A DNA stretch of 16,953 nt from Candidatus Levyibacteriota bacterium (lineage in GTDB: Bacteria > Patescibacteriota > Microgenomatia > Levybacterales > UBA12049): positions 1-16,953 of the forward strand of contig JAHFKF010000025.1 of assembly GCA_023245475.1 (NCBI GenBank). The letters run 5' to 3'. Every line of letters starts with the position of its first letter. Positions within the stretch are counted from its first letter, which is position 1. The notes under the pieces were generated by a model. It saw nothing but the letters and a program-made list of their open reading frames with translations, did not search any database and was not told where the DNA came from. Shown in pieces: positions 6,604-14,293 of the stretch. A program made the translations under genes and the position numbers.

Positions 6604-7572
6604 ATGAAGATTTTGGTTACAGGTGGTGCCGGATACATTGGAAGCTTCATGGTTAAGCGTCTTCTTGATGATGGGTTTGAGGTTGTTGTGCTTGATAGTC
6701 TTGAGCGAGGTCACAAAGATGCCGTAGACAATCGTGCGGAGCTTGCAGTTGGAAATCTCCTTGATAAAGCATTTATTGCTGAAGTTTTCTCTCAAAACGC
6801 CTTTGACGGCATTATCCATTTTGGAGGCTATATCTCTGTTGGTGAGTCAATGCAAAAACCAGCACTTTATTTTGATAACAACACAGAAGCAACAATTAAT
6901 CTTCTTGAAGAAACAGTTGCAAGAAACGTAAAGAAAATTATCTTTTCCTCAACAGCAGCTGTCTATGGAGATCCCGAACGAACCCCAATTGATGAAGATC
7001 ATCCAAAGAATCCTGAAAGTGTCTATGGAGAAAGTAAGCTGATGGTTGAACGAATCCTGAAATGGTATCAAAAAATTCACCAGATGAATTTTGTTGCTCT
7101 ACGTTATTTTAATGCTTGCGGAGCAGCGCTTGATGGAAGCATGGGAGAGCAGCATTCGCCTGAAACACATATTATTCCATGTGCAGTGAGGGCAATGATG
7201 GAGAAGAAGCCTTTTACGCTCTTTGGTACTGACTACAATACTCCTGATGGTACGTGTGTTCGTGATTATATTCACGTCTTAGATTTAGTTGAAGCCCACA
7301 TCTTAGCATTGAAACATTTGGAGAAGAACTCAGGCGGATTCTTTTATAACGTTGGCACGGGCATTGGATATTCCAATAAAGAAGTGTTGGAGATGGTCAA
7401 GAAAGAGTCAGGAGAGTCCTTAGAAATTGTCACCGCAGAGAGGCGTCCTGGCGATGCGGATACGCTGGTTGCAGATCCAACGCGAATTAATACTGAATTA
7501 GGCTTTAAACCACAGCATTCAGATCTTGAGACGATTGTTAAAAGTGCTCTTGCGTGGCACAAGCGAAACTGA
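6604..7572 (+). CDS. galE: UDP-glucose 4-epimerase (extended SDR)
   Basis: This 322-residue cytoplasmic enzyme interconverts UDP-glucose and UDP-galactose, or the N-acetyl forms. The NAD-binding GGAGYIG motif is at residues 7-13. VLDSLERGHKDAV is the typical adenosine-binding strand of GalE, and HFGGYISVGESMQKP the conserved substrate-side segment. The catalytic triad region has FSSTAAVYG (S116/T117) and YGESK (Y141, K145). The motif RYFNACGAALDGSMGE, an HIIP segment and CVRDYIHVLDL are all GalE signatures. Length is normal (about 320-340). A 39-bp gap with its own -10 precedes it, so it may be transcribed independently of the GT genes. It supplies sugar nucleotide to the surrounding transferases. 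Confidence 0.93.
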   Translation: MKILVTGGAGYIGSFMVKRLLDDGFEVVVLDSLERGHKDAVDNRAELAVGNLLDKAFIAEVFSQNAFDGIIHFGGYISVGESMQKPALYFDNNTEATINLLEETVARNVKKIIFSSTAAVYGDPERTPIDEDHPKNPESVYGESKLMVERILKWYQKIHQMNFVALRYFNACGAALDGSMGEQHSPETHIIPCAVRAMMEKKPFTLFGTDYNTPDGTCVRDYIHVLDLVEAHILALKHLEKNSGGFFYNVGTGIGYSNKEVLEMVKKESGESLEIVTAERRPGDADTLVADPTRINTELGFKPQHSDLETIVKSALAWHKRN

Positions 7573-7581
7573 GATCTGAGA

Positions 7582-8628
7582 ATGAAGATTGCAATTGATA
7601 TTTCACCCTTAAAAACAGGACACAAGGTTCGTGGTGTTGGATTTTATTTACAGCATCTCAAAGACGCACTTATTACTTATTTCCCTCAACATGAGTATGT
7701 CTTCTTTACTGGTCAAGAAGAGATTCCACCGGATGTTGATCTTGTACATTATCCCTATTTTGATCCTTTCTTTATCACGCTTCCTCTCTTAGAAAAACAC
7801 AGACGTGTCGTTACTGTTCATGATCTTATCCCAATTGTTTTCCCTGAGCAGTTTCCCGCTGGCATACGAGGTAAGCTCTCTTGGCAATTACAAAAGTTTA
7901 ATTTGAGGAAATCCGATGTAATCATAACTGACTCTGAGTCATCAACAAAAGATGTTGCTAAATTTACTGGCATTGCTACATCAAAGATTACAACGGTGTA
8001 TTTGGCAGCAGGAGAGGAGTTTAAGAGAACGGAGAGCGCAGAGCTGAGAACTGAGATCTTAAAAAAGTATAAATTGCCTGAGGAATTTGTTTTGTATGTT
8101 GGTGATGTGACATGGAATAAGAATCTGCCTCGTCTTGTTGCTGCGATTAAGCAGCTTGATATTCCTTTGGTCATGGTAGGTAAATCCCTTGTGCAAAAAG
8201 ATATTAATACAACAAACCCTTGGAATGCAGATCTCGTTGCCATACAAAAAGCAACAGCAAATGACAAACGATTTATCAAATTAGGTTTTGTCCCCACGGA
8301 TGATGTCGTTTCGTTATATAATAGTGCAACAGTCTGCGCTTTTCCCTCAATCTATGAGGGATTTGGTTTGCCAGTTTTGGAAGCGATGCAATGTGGTTGC
8401 CCGGTTGTTACGACAGAAGGTGGGTCACTTCCAGAAGTTGCCGACTCTGCCGCGTTCTATGTTGATGAATACAGCCTAGATAGTATTGCAAAAGGCATTG
8501 ATAAGGTTTTCTCAGATAAGCAATTACAAAAGACGCTTTCTTCAAAAGGCTTAATACAAGCTAAACAGTTTAGTTGGAAGAAGACTGCGGAAGAAACCCT
8601 CGCAGCATACACACAAGCTATATCATGA
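7582..8628 (+). CDS. GT4-family glycosyltransferase
   Basis: This 348-residue GT-B fold enzyme builds a glycan on the cytoplasmic face using a nucleotide sugar. The N-terminal domain begins MKIAIDISPL followed by RGVGFYLQHL, with the acceptor-side segment VVTVHDLIPIVFPEQF. The C-terminal nucleotide-sugar domain starts near residue 165 (EEFVLYVGDVTWNKNLPRL) and contains FPSIYEGFGLPVLEA, the E-x7-E motif (E259, E267), then CGCPVVTTEGGSLPEVAD. Mannosyl- and other hexosyltransferases share this layout, so donor specificity cannot be read. The start lies 9 bases after the galE stop and has only a weak GAG upstream. The 3' end overlaps the flippase start by 4 bases. Confidence 0.88.
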   Translation: MKIAIDISPLKTGHKVRGVGFYLQHLKDALITYFPQHEYVFFTGQEEIPPDVDLVHYPYFDPFFITLPLLEKHRRVVTVHDLIPIVFPEQFPAGIRGKLSWQLQKFNLRKSDVIITDSESSTKDVAKFTGIATSKITTVYLAAGEEFKRTESAELRTEILKKYKLPEEFVLYVGDVTWNKNLPRLVAAIKQLDIPLVMVGKSLVQKDINTTNPWNADLVAIQKATANDKRFIKLGFVPTDDVVSLYNSATVCAFPSIYEGFGLPVLEAMQCGCPVVTTEGGSLPEVADSAAFYVDEYSLDSIAKGIDKVFSDKQLQKTLSSKGLIQAKQFSWKKTAEETLAAYTQAIS

Positions 8629-9881
8629 AGAAAAAAGTAAAGGAATTAATTAAACATCCATTAATTTACGGCAGTAGTATTGTCGTTTTTGGTAGTCTTG
8701 CAGCAAATTTTTTCAATTTTCTTTTCAATGTTTTTATGAGCCGTAGCTTATCTGTTGCTGACTACGGAGTTTTGGCAAGTGTTATTTCCCTTATCAGTTT
8801 TCCCGTTCTTATCTCCAATGCATTGACTCCTATGATTGTTCGCTTTGCGGGTGATTATTTTGCTTCGGATAACTTTGCACTTATTCGAGGTCTCTACATA
8901 AAAATTGTTAAAGCATTATTTCTCTTTTGTCTTGTTGTCTTTATTGCTTACTTTGCTTCATTGCAACAATTAAGTGCATTTTTTCATATAACTGATTATA
9001 CGATTTTAATAATGACAGGTTTTTTGGTTATCATTTCTATTGTGATGGTGTTGAACATGTCCTTTTTACAAGCGAAATTAGCATTTGGATTTCAAGTTGC
9101 TATAAGTATGGCAACTGCTGTTTCAAAGGTTGTTTTTGGGGCTATTTTTGTTCTTTTGGGTTATTCTGTCACAGGGGCTGTTGGAGCAATTTTTATTGGT
9201 GGTATTGTCGGATACGTATTTAGTTTTTATCCTCTTCGATTTCTCTTTAATAAAACGATTTCCAAACCAACTATCGAAACGAAAGAATTCTTTTCTTATG
9301 GCATTCCTTCTGCCTTAACATTCTTAGGTCTTACCTCATTTATTTCATCAGACATCATGCTTGTAAAACATCTGTTTGATCCAGTGCAAGCTGGACTTTA
9401 TGCAGGATTATCTCTTGTCGGCAGAGTCATATTTTATATATCCTTCCCAATTGGTACGGTTATGTTTCCTGTGATTGTTCGTAAGATCAATAAAAAAGAA
9501 AATTTCACTAATACGTTTAAATTAGCATTGCTTCTTGTAACAATACCCTGTGTTTTTCTGACTGCGTTTTATTTTATGTTTCCTGAGTTCGTCTTACTCT
9601 TTTTTCTTAAGAAGCAGGAATACTTAACAGTTTCGCCATATGTAGGCTGGGTTGGTGCCTTCATGTCATGCTATTCCCTTCTTATGATTTTAGCTAATTT
9701 TTATTTGTCGATTAAGAAGACGCTCGTATATATCCCGATTCTTCTAGGGGCAATTGCTCAAATCGTTTTGATTTTTCTTTTCCATGAATCATTTATTGAC
9801 GTACTCTTTATTTCTTTAGGCACAACCTTTGTACTTGTTTGTATTCTTTTGTTATACTATCCATATGCAACCAAAAAATAG
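8625..9881 (+). CDS. Oligosaccharide flippase, Wzx-like (MATE/MVF superfamily)
   Basis: This 418-residue integral membrane protein has about 12 hydrophobic segments and a short basic N-terminus (MKKKVKELIKHP). The first helix pair, SIVVFGSLAANFFNFLFNVF, and the motif MSRSLSVADYGVLASVISLI are typical of polysaccharide-biosynthesis (Wzx-like) flippases. Such proteins move undecaprenyl-pyrophosphate-linked oligosaccharide from the inner to the outer leaflet. The ATG at 8625 overlaps the GT4 stop (ATGA) and was preferred over the in-frame GTG at 8574, which would add 17 polar residues lying inside the GT4 gene. It is the only exporter in the window and so probably serves the products of the surrounding transferases. 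Substrate is unknown. Confidence 0.87.
   Translation: MKKKVKELIKHPLIYGSSIVVFGSLAANFFNFLFNVFMSRSLSVADYGVLASVISLISFPVLISNALTPMIVRFAGDYFASDNFALIRGLYIKIVKALFLFCLVVFIAYFASLQQLSAFFHITDYTILIMTGFLVIISIVMVLNMSFLQAKLAFGFQVAISMATAVSKVVFGAIFVLLGYSVTGAVGAIFIGGIVGYVFSFYPLRFLFNKTISKPTIETKEFFSYGIPSALTFLGLTSFISSDIMLVKHLFDPVQAGLYAGLSLVGRVIFYISFPIGTVMFPVIVRKINKKENFTNTFKLALLLVTIPCVFLTAFYFMFPEFVLLFFLKKQEYLTVSPYVGWVGAFMSCYSLLMILANFYLSIKKTLVYIPILLGAIAQIVLIFLFHESFIDVLFISLGTTFVLVCILLLYYPYATKK
9829..9858 (+). promoter_or_regulatory. Internal promoter with extended -10 for the DPM1-like gene, leaderless
   Basis: TTGTAC (9829-9834, matching TTG of the -35) is followed after 18 bp by TATACT (9853-9858, 5 of 6), with TGT immediately before it as an extended -10. 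The hexamer ends six bases (ATCCAT) before the ATG at 9865, predicting transcription start at the ATG. It lies inside the end of the flippase gene. Confidence 0.48.
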
Positions 9882-10647
9882 ATTGACAATAAAGTTACTC
9901 TCCATTGTCATCCCCGCCTACAAACAAGAAAAAACGATTAGTGAAAATATAAAACAAATCATTGATACCCTTGATTCCTTGGGTTGTAACTATGAGGTAA
10001 TTATCGTTGTCGATGGAATGGTTGATAAAACGTATGAGAAGGCCATGAAATATAAATCTGCTCGTGTCAAAGTGCTTGGTTATACGAACAATGAGGGCAA
10101 AGGACATGCCCTTAGATATGGGATGATGCAATCAAAAGGAGATGTGATTGGATTCATTGATGCGGGAATGGATATTCAACCAACTGGGTTTAGAATGCTT
10201 CTTAATCACATGGAATGGTATAACGCAGATATAATTGTTGGTTCAAAGCTTCATCCAGTCTCTCAAGTTATTTATCCTTGGCACAGAACTGTTATGTCTT
10301 GGGGATATCGCACTCTTACATGGGCACTTTTTGGATTTAAAGTGAGAGACACTCAGGTAGGATTAAAATTGTTTAAAAGAGAAGTTGTTCGCAAAGTCTT
10401 TCCTCTGCTTATGGTAAAACGGTTTGCGTTTGATATTGAAATGTTAGCAGTCGCTTATAGTTACGGATATACAAGAATTTTTGAAGCACCTGTTGAAATC
10501 AATTTTAGCAATAATACTATCTTGTCAAAGAATGTTTGGAAAGTTATTGGGGGAACGCTTATCGATACATTGGCCGTTTATTACCGTTTAAAGATCTTAC
10601 GATATTATGATAAACAAATCAAAGAGAAACGACATGCAGCACAATGA
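9865..10647 (+). CDS. GT2-family glycosyltransferase, DPM1-like (polyprenyl-phosphate sugar synthase candidate)
   Basis: This 260-residue GT-A enzyme begins near LLSIVIPAYKQEKTISENI, has VVDGMVDKTYEKA (D50, D54), then GHALRYGMMQSKGDVIGFID. The metal-site region is D99-A-G-M-D103, similar to the DAD-type motif of dolichyl-phosphate mannose synthases. The later RDTQVGLKLFKREV and FAFDIEMLAVA motifs are characteristic of DPM1/DPG-like GT2 proteins. It probably transfers a sugar from a nucleotide donor to polyprenyl phosphate, making the donor used by GT39 enzymes. The ATG at 9865 is preferred over the in-frame TTG at 9829, because a -10 box ends six bases before it. It overlaps the flippase gene by 17 bases in another frame. 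There is no C-terminal membrane domain. Confidence 0.84.
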   Translation: MQPKNRLTIKLLSIVIPAYKQEKTISENIKQIIDTLDSLGCNYEVIIVVDGMVDKTYEKAMKYKSARVKVLGYTNNEGKGHALRYGMMQSKGDVIGFIDAGMDIQPTGFRMLLNHMEWYNADIIVGSKLHPVSQVIYPWHRTVMSWGYRTLTWALFGFKVRDTQVGLKLFKREVVRKVFPLLMVKRFAFDIEMLAVAYSYGYTRIFEAPVEINFSNNTILSKNVWKVIGGTLIDTLAVYYRLKILRYYDKQIKEKRHAAQ

Positions 10648-11723
10648 ATATTCTTTTACTTAATTGGCGAGATCCCAAAAATCCACGTTCAGGGGGTGCA
10701 GAAAAGTTAAACCTTCAAATTCTTAAACCACTTGTCTATAGAGGAGATGCGGTCATTTGGTATGCTTTGTCCGTAAAAGGTTTACCGCAAAGAGAAGTAT
10801 ATCAAGGAATAACAATTATTCGTTTTGGAAATATTTTGACACATTTTTTGATGTGGCCGATTTTTTTCTATTCAGGTAAATTTGGTAAGATAGATTTTAT
10901 TATCGATAGCGTTCATGGGATTGGCTATCTCTCAAATATTTTCGCACCACTAATTCGAAGAAAGATCTTAGTTTGCGAAGTTGCCCGCAACATTTGGGAT
11001 GAGATGATTCCTTTTCCTGGTAATGTAATTGGAAAGTTTTTAGAGCCAATAATGTTCTTTATTTATTCTCAAAATAAATTCTGGACTATTTCGGAGTCAA
11101 CAAAAAAGGATTTACAAAGTTTTGCCATTCCAGCAAAAAACATTACCGTTTTACCAATGGGATTTGATGCACCAGCTATTCTTAAAAAAGAACAGAAAAC
11201 AAAATATCCTACGGCACTTTTTGTGGGAAGGCTTGCTGCGATGAAAGGCATTGAAGATGTTATTCATGCAATTCATCAGGTGAATAAAACTGTTAAGACG
11301 CCTTGGCAATTGACGATTATTGGTAGAGGAGATCTTATGTACGAAAAGCATTTAAAGCAATTAGTATCACGGCTCAATCTTTCAAAGTCTGTGACATTTG
11401 AGGGTTTTGTTTCAGAAGAGAAAAAGTTTGAAATGATGTCCAAATCATGGGTGCTTCTTGTTGCATCAAGTCGTGAAGGATGGGGGATGATTGTCCCTGA
11501 AGCAAACCTCGTAGGCACACAAGTCATTGCTTACAATTCTCCCGGTCTTCGAGATTCTGCCAAAATGTATGCAAAGGAAAATATATTAGTAGAACAAACC
11601 TCAATTGCATTAGCTAACGCGTTACAGAAAATAAATAAACCAATTCTTTTGAAAGGGACGATTCAAAGAGGCTGGAGTAAACTACATAAAATTGTTAATC
11701 AAAAAATTAAGAAGGCTATTTAA
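10644..11723 (+). CDS. GT4-family glycosyltransferase (GGAE-type)
   Basis: This 359-residue GT-B enzyme starts MNILLLNWRDPKNPRSGGAE (G17, G18, E20), a loop that binds the donor phosphates in many GT4 enzymes. FWTISESTKKDL and VLPMGFD form the interdomain region. The C-terminal domain begins near residue 188 (YPTALFVGRLAAMKGIEDV), with LTIIGRGD and then SSREGWGMIVPEANLVGT, the E-x7-E motif (E278, E286). It starts within the stop of the DPM1-like gene (ATGA). Its 3' end overlaps the 3' end of the minus-strand epimerase by 8 bases. Sugar specificity cannot be assigned. It likely extends the same lipid-linked glycan as the GT4 at 7582. Confidence 0.88.
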   Translation: MNILLLNWRDPKNPRSGGAEKLNLQILKPLVYRGDAVIWYALSVKGLPQREVYQGITIIRFGNILTHFLMWPIFFYSGKFGKIDFIIDSVHGIGYLSNIFAPLIRRKILVCEVARNIWDEMIPFPGNVIGKFLEPIMFFIYSQNKFWTISESTKKDLQSFAIPAKNITVLPMGFDAPAILKKEQKTKYPTALFVGRLAAMKGIEDVIHAIHQVNKTVKTPWQLTIIGRGDLMYEKHLKQLVSRLNLSKSVTFEGFVSEEKKFEMMSKSWVLLVASSREGWGMIVPEANLVGTQVIAYNSPGLRDSAKMYAKENILVEQTSIALANALQKINKPILLKGTIQRGWSKLHKIVNQKIKKAI

Positions 11724-12645
11724 GTGCTGTTATACAATATGCGATTGTTTTGTTAAGTCCCTCTGCAAACGATACCTCAGGAGTCCATCCAAGTTTTTTT
11801 TTGATTCTTGCGATTGACGCCTGGGAGAACTGTAAATCAGACTGATCTTGCTTGCTATAGATAATTTTATTTTTCTTTTCCATCAAAGATTCAATCAATC
11901 GGACTACATCATTAATTGTTATTGATTTGCCACTTCCTACATTATAGATTCCCGTGATTTTTTTAGTCCCAGCTAAATAATTTGCTCTCGCAACATCTTT
12001 TACATAAACAAAATCTCTGATTTGTTTTCCTCCGTTTATCGTAATCGGTTCGTTTTTGATCATCTGTCTGATAAATGTAGGTATTGCAGCTCCTGAGAGG
12101 GTATTTTGTCTTTCGCCGTAGACATTAAAATACCTGAAAACAGTGAAATCAATTTTATATCGATTAGAAAAATAAGCGAGATAGTTTTCTATTGCTAATT
12201 TTGTGAGGCCATAAGGTGAAGTTGGTGCAAGTCGCGCTGTCTCTCTGATAGGAACACTGCTTGGATTTCCGTAGACATTTGCTGATGATGAAAAAATAAT
12301 ATGTTGTAAACCATTTTTTCGAGCTTCTTCAATAAGATTAGTTGTCATTAGTAAATCTTGATATGCAAGAGAAGGATTTGTGATTGATAATTCTACATCG
12401 ACCAAATTTGATGCTTGATGGATAAGAACAGATGGTTTAAATTTTTTAAAAATATCTTTAACAGCATTCTTATCATTAAGATCAATTTCTAAAAAGAGAA
12501 GTTTCTTATTGAGATTTTTTTTGTTTCCTGTCTTAAGATTATCCACACCAATTACTATATAATTATTTTCAATAAATTGATCGACGATATGAGAGGCAAT
12601 AAAGCCAGCAGCTCCTGTAATAAGAATTGTTTTATCTCTGCTCAT
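11716..12645 (-). CDS. NAD-dependent sugar-nucleotide epimerase, GalE/WbpP-like (extended SDR)
   Basis: This 309-residue extended SDR is the only intact minus-strand gene in the cluster. The nucleotide-binding motif reads GAAGFIA (G11, G14), with alanine at residue 17 where most relatives have the third glycine. D35 in GVDNLKTGNKKNL should bind the NAD ribose. The active site has FSSSANVYG (S119-S121) and SPYGLTK (Y145, K149). RYFNVYGERQ and IRDFVYVKDVARAN are typical UDP-sugar 4-epimerase segments. It lacks the HFGGY-type GalE substrate segment of the 6604 protein, having HQASNLVDVELS instead, so it may act on a different sugar. It overlaps the GT4 gene tail to tail and is divergent from the GT2 gene at 12689. 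Confidence 0.87.
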   Translation of the reverse strand: MSRDKTILITGAAGFIASHIVDQFIENNYIVIGVDNLKTGNKKNLNKKLLFLEIDLNDKNAVKDIFKKFKPSVLIHQASNLVDVELSITNPSLAYQDLLMTTNLIEEARKNGLQHIIFSSSANVYGNPSSVPIRETARLAPTSPYGLTKLAIENYLAYFSNRYKIDFTVFRYFNVYGERQNTLSGAAIPTFIRQMIKNEPITINGGKQIRDFVYVKDVARANYLAGTKKITGIYNVGSGKSITINDVVRLIESLMEKKNKIIYSKQDQSDLQFSQASIARIKKKLGWTPEVSFAEGLNKTIAYCITALK

Positions 12646-12665
12646 AGTGTAGACTTAATCATACT

Positions 12666-12671
12666 ATTATA
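12666..12671 (-). promoter_or_regulatory. -10 box of the minus-strand epimerase, overlapping a plus-strand -10 candidate
   Basis: Read on the minus strand the hexamer is a perfect TATAAT, 20 bases before the ATG at 12645. On the plus strand, TATTAT at 12665-12670 (5 of 6) covers almost the same bases and points to the GT2 gene at 12689. Divergent transcription of the 43-bp gap would then use overlapping -10 boxes. No clear -35 was found for either direction. Confidence 0.4.
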
Positions 12672-12676
12672 ACGAT

Positions 12677-12680
12677 AAGG
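12677..12680 (+). promoter_or_regulatory. Ribosome binding site of the GT2 gene at 12689
   Basis: AAGG lies 8 bases before the ATG at 12689. It is one of few Shine-Dalgarno-like sites before host genes in this window and supports this start. Confidence 0.4.
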
Positions 12681-12688
12681 TAACGTAA

Positions 12689-13414
12689 ATGAAAGAGATT
12701 TCCATTGTTATTCCATTTTTTAATGAAGAGAAGATTATTATAGAAAAAATTGACCTAATTTATTCATATCTCGTAAAACATTTTTCTGAATTTGAGGTAA
12801 TATTTGTTGATGATGGGTCAACAGATTCTTCTAAAAGGCTTGCTCAATCGGCAATTACTAATCTTCCTCATGCCTCATTCCTTTCATATCTGCCGAACGC
12901 TGGGCGAGGTAACGCGATTCATCTCGGTCTTGCAAAAGCAAAAGGAAAGATCCAAGGATATATGGATGTAGATTTAGAAATTGGTTTAAATAATCTGAAA
13001 CCTGCGTTAAAGAAATTATCTGCTGCAGATATTGTTATTGCATCCAAATTTGCGCCGGGAGCAAAAGTAAAAACCCCCATGATACGAAAAATTTCAAGCA
13101 TGGTTTTTAACATATTAGTAAATCTTATACTACAAACTAATGTTAAAGATCACCAAGCAGGTTTTAAATTTTTTCGTAAAAACGTCTTAAACGATATCTT
13201 AGAACTTAGCCAACAAAAAGGGTGGTTGTGGGATATAGAGATACTTTACTTAGCGAAAAAAAAACAGTATACTGTAGTAGAGTTACCTGTAGAAATAACG
13301 TATGGGTATAGAAATCTTCGAAAGACATTTTTGTTAGATTTCTTAAAAATGCCTCTATTCGTTGTCTCTCTAAAGCGGAGTGTAGATAAAAAATTTGCAT
13401 ATGGAAAAAACTAA
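12689..13414 (+). CDS. GT2-family glycosyltransferase, DPM1/dolichyl-phosphate glucosyltransferase-like
   Basis: This 241-residue GT-A enzyme reads EISIVIPFFNEEKIIIEKID, then FEVIFVDDGSTDSSKR (D41, D42), PNAGRGNAIHLGLAKAKG, and a DVD metal motif at residues 93-95 (GYMDVDLEI). The segment VKDHQAGFKFFRKNVL and the later WLWDIEILYLAKKKQY and VVELPVEITYG motifs match polyprenyl-phosphate glucose/mannose synthases. It is the second such enzyme in the cluster, so two different polyprenyl-phosphate sugars may be made for the GT39 and YfhO-like enzymes. It has no membrane domain. The gene opens a plus-strand unit after a 43-bp divergent gap and overlaps the following epimerase gene by 14 bases. Confidence 0.86.
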   Translation: MKEISIVIPFFNEEKIIIEKIDLIYSYLVKHFSEFEVIFVDDGSTDSSKRLAQSAITNLPHASFLSYLPNAGRGNAIHLGLAKAKGKIQGYMDVDLEIGLNNLKPALKKLSAADIVIASKFAPGAKVKTPMIRKISSMVFNILVNLILQTNVKDHQAGFKFFRKNVLNDILELSQQKGWLWDIEILYLAKKKQYTVVELPVEITYGYRNLRKTFLLDFLKMPLFVVSLKRSVDKKFAYGKN

Positions 13415-14279
13415 AAAAGTGTTAATTACAGGAGGGGGAGGATTTATCGGCAAACATCTTGCTGAGCTTCTCCAATCAAAAGGCTACAAAGTCGCAATTC
13501 TAGATAGGTCAGACAAAAATGTTCCCAAATCAATTAAAGTTTTCAAAGGTGATGTTCGAGATGCGAAAACAGTTGCAAAAGCAATGAAAGGGATGGATTA
13601 TGTTTATCACCTTGCAGGACTACTCGGGACAGAAGAACTTATTTTCAATTCAATTGAAGCAGTTGATGTTAATGTTATTGGTGCGCTTACAATAATGGAT
13701 GCCGCTGTCAAAAATAATACTAAGCTTGTCCTCATTTCAAAACCTAACCCTTGGTTAAATACATATTCAATTACTAAAGAAGCATCTGAAAAATTCTGTA
13801 TAATGTATCAAAAAGAATTTGGTCTTAAAGCAACAATTGTAAAATGGTTTAGTGTGTATGGCCCAGGACAAAAGCATTATGGTGTACAAAAAGCTGTTCC
13901 TACCTTTATCGTAAAAGCACTGCAAGGAGAAGCTCTTCCTGTGTTTGATAAGGGGAAGCAAACTGCTGATTTTATATTTACGTCTGACGCTGTACGAGCA
14001 ACAGTACTGGTTGGAGAATCACCAAAAGCTGAAGGGAAAATTGTTGAAATTGGAACTGGTGAAGAAACAACCGTAATTGATTTAGCAAAGATGGTTCTCA
14101 AAATGACAGGTAGTAAGTCAAAAATTGATTACTTACCTATGAGAAAAGGTGAAGATAAAAATGCGCGTGTTGTTGCTGATACAACTATGTTGAAAAAAGT
14201 AACCAATTTTAAACCAGAAGTTGACTTAGAAACAGGCATGACGGAAACGGTTGCATTCTATAAAAAACTTCTGGCTTAG
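13401..14279 (+). CDS. Extended-SDR NAD-dependent epimerase/dehydratase with a short active-site loop
   Basis: This 292-residue protein has an intact GGGGFIG motif (residues 11-17), D35 in VAILDRSDKN, and DVRDAKTVAKAM, all typical of extended SDR sugar-nucleotide enzymes. The YSITK motif supplies Y122 and K126. In GalE about 25 residues separate the catalytic Ser/Thr from Tyr; here the segment is LISKPNPWLNTYSITK, with S113 only 9 residues before Y122. The usual VYG and proline-rich part is absent. This short W-x-N-x-YSITK form is one I recall from a subset of NAD-epimerases, so it is probably a real subfamily and not a mutation. KWFSVYGPGQ and TADFIFTSDAVRA follow. ATG 13401 was chosen over TTG 13395. 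The reaction is not assignable. Confidence 0.84.
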   Translation: MEKTKKVLITGGGGFIGKHLAELLQSKGYKVAILDRSDKNVPKSIKVFKGDVRDAKTVAKAMKGMDYVYHLAGLLGTEELIFNSIEAVDVNVIGALTIMDAAVKNNTKLVLISKPNPWLNTYSITKEASEKFCIMYQKEFGLKATIVKWFSVYGPGQKHYGVQKAVPTFIVKALQGEALPVFDKGKQTADFIFTSDAVRATVLVGESPKAEGKIVEIGTGEETTVIDLAKMVLKMTGSKSKIDYLPMRKGEDKNARVVADTTMLKKVTNFKPEVDLETGMTETVAFYKKLLA

Positions 14280-14293
14280 GTTGCATTAATACC

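Noticed and set aside
7818..8297. Long minus-strand open frame of 159 codons.
   Set aside because: It lies wholly inside the GT4 gene, whose plus-strand protein has clear family motifs; the antisense translation shows no recognisable domain.
8574..8624. Upstream in-frame GTG start for the flippase.
   Set aside because: It would add 17 polar residues inside the GT4 gene ahead of a typical basic flippase N-terminus; the ATGA overlap at 8625 is the normal arrangement here.
13395..13400. TTG start two codons upstream of the SDR epimerase ATG.
   Set aside because: ATG at 13401 directly precedes the conserved SDR N-terminus, and no ribosome binding site favours the TTG.
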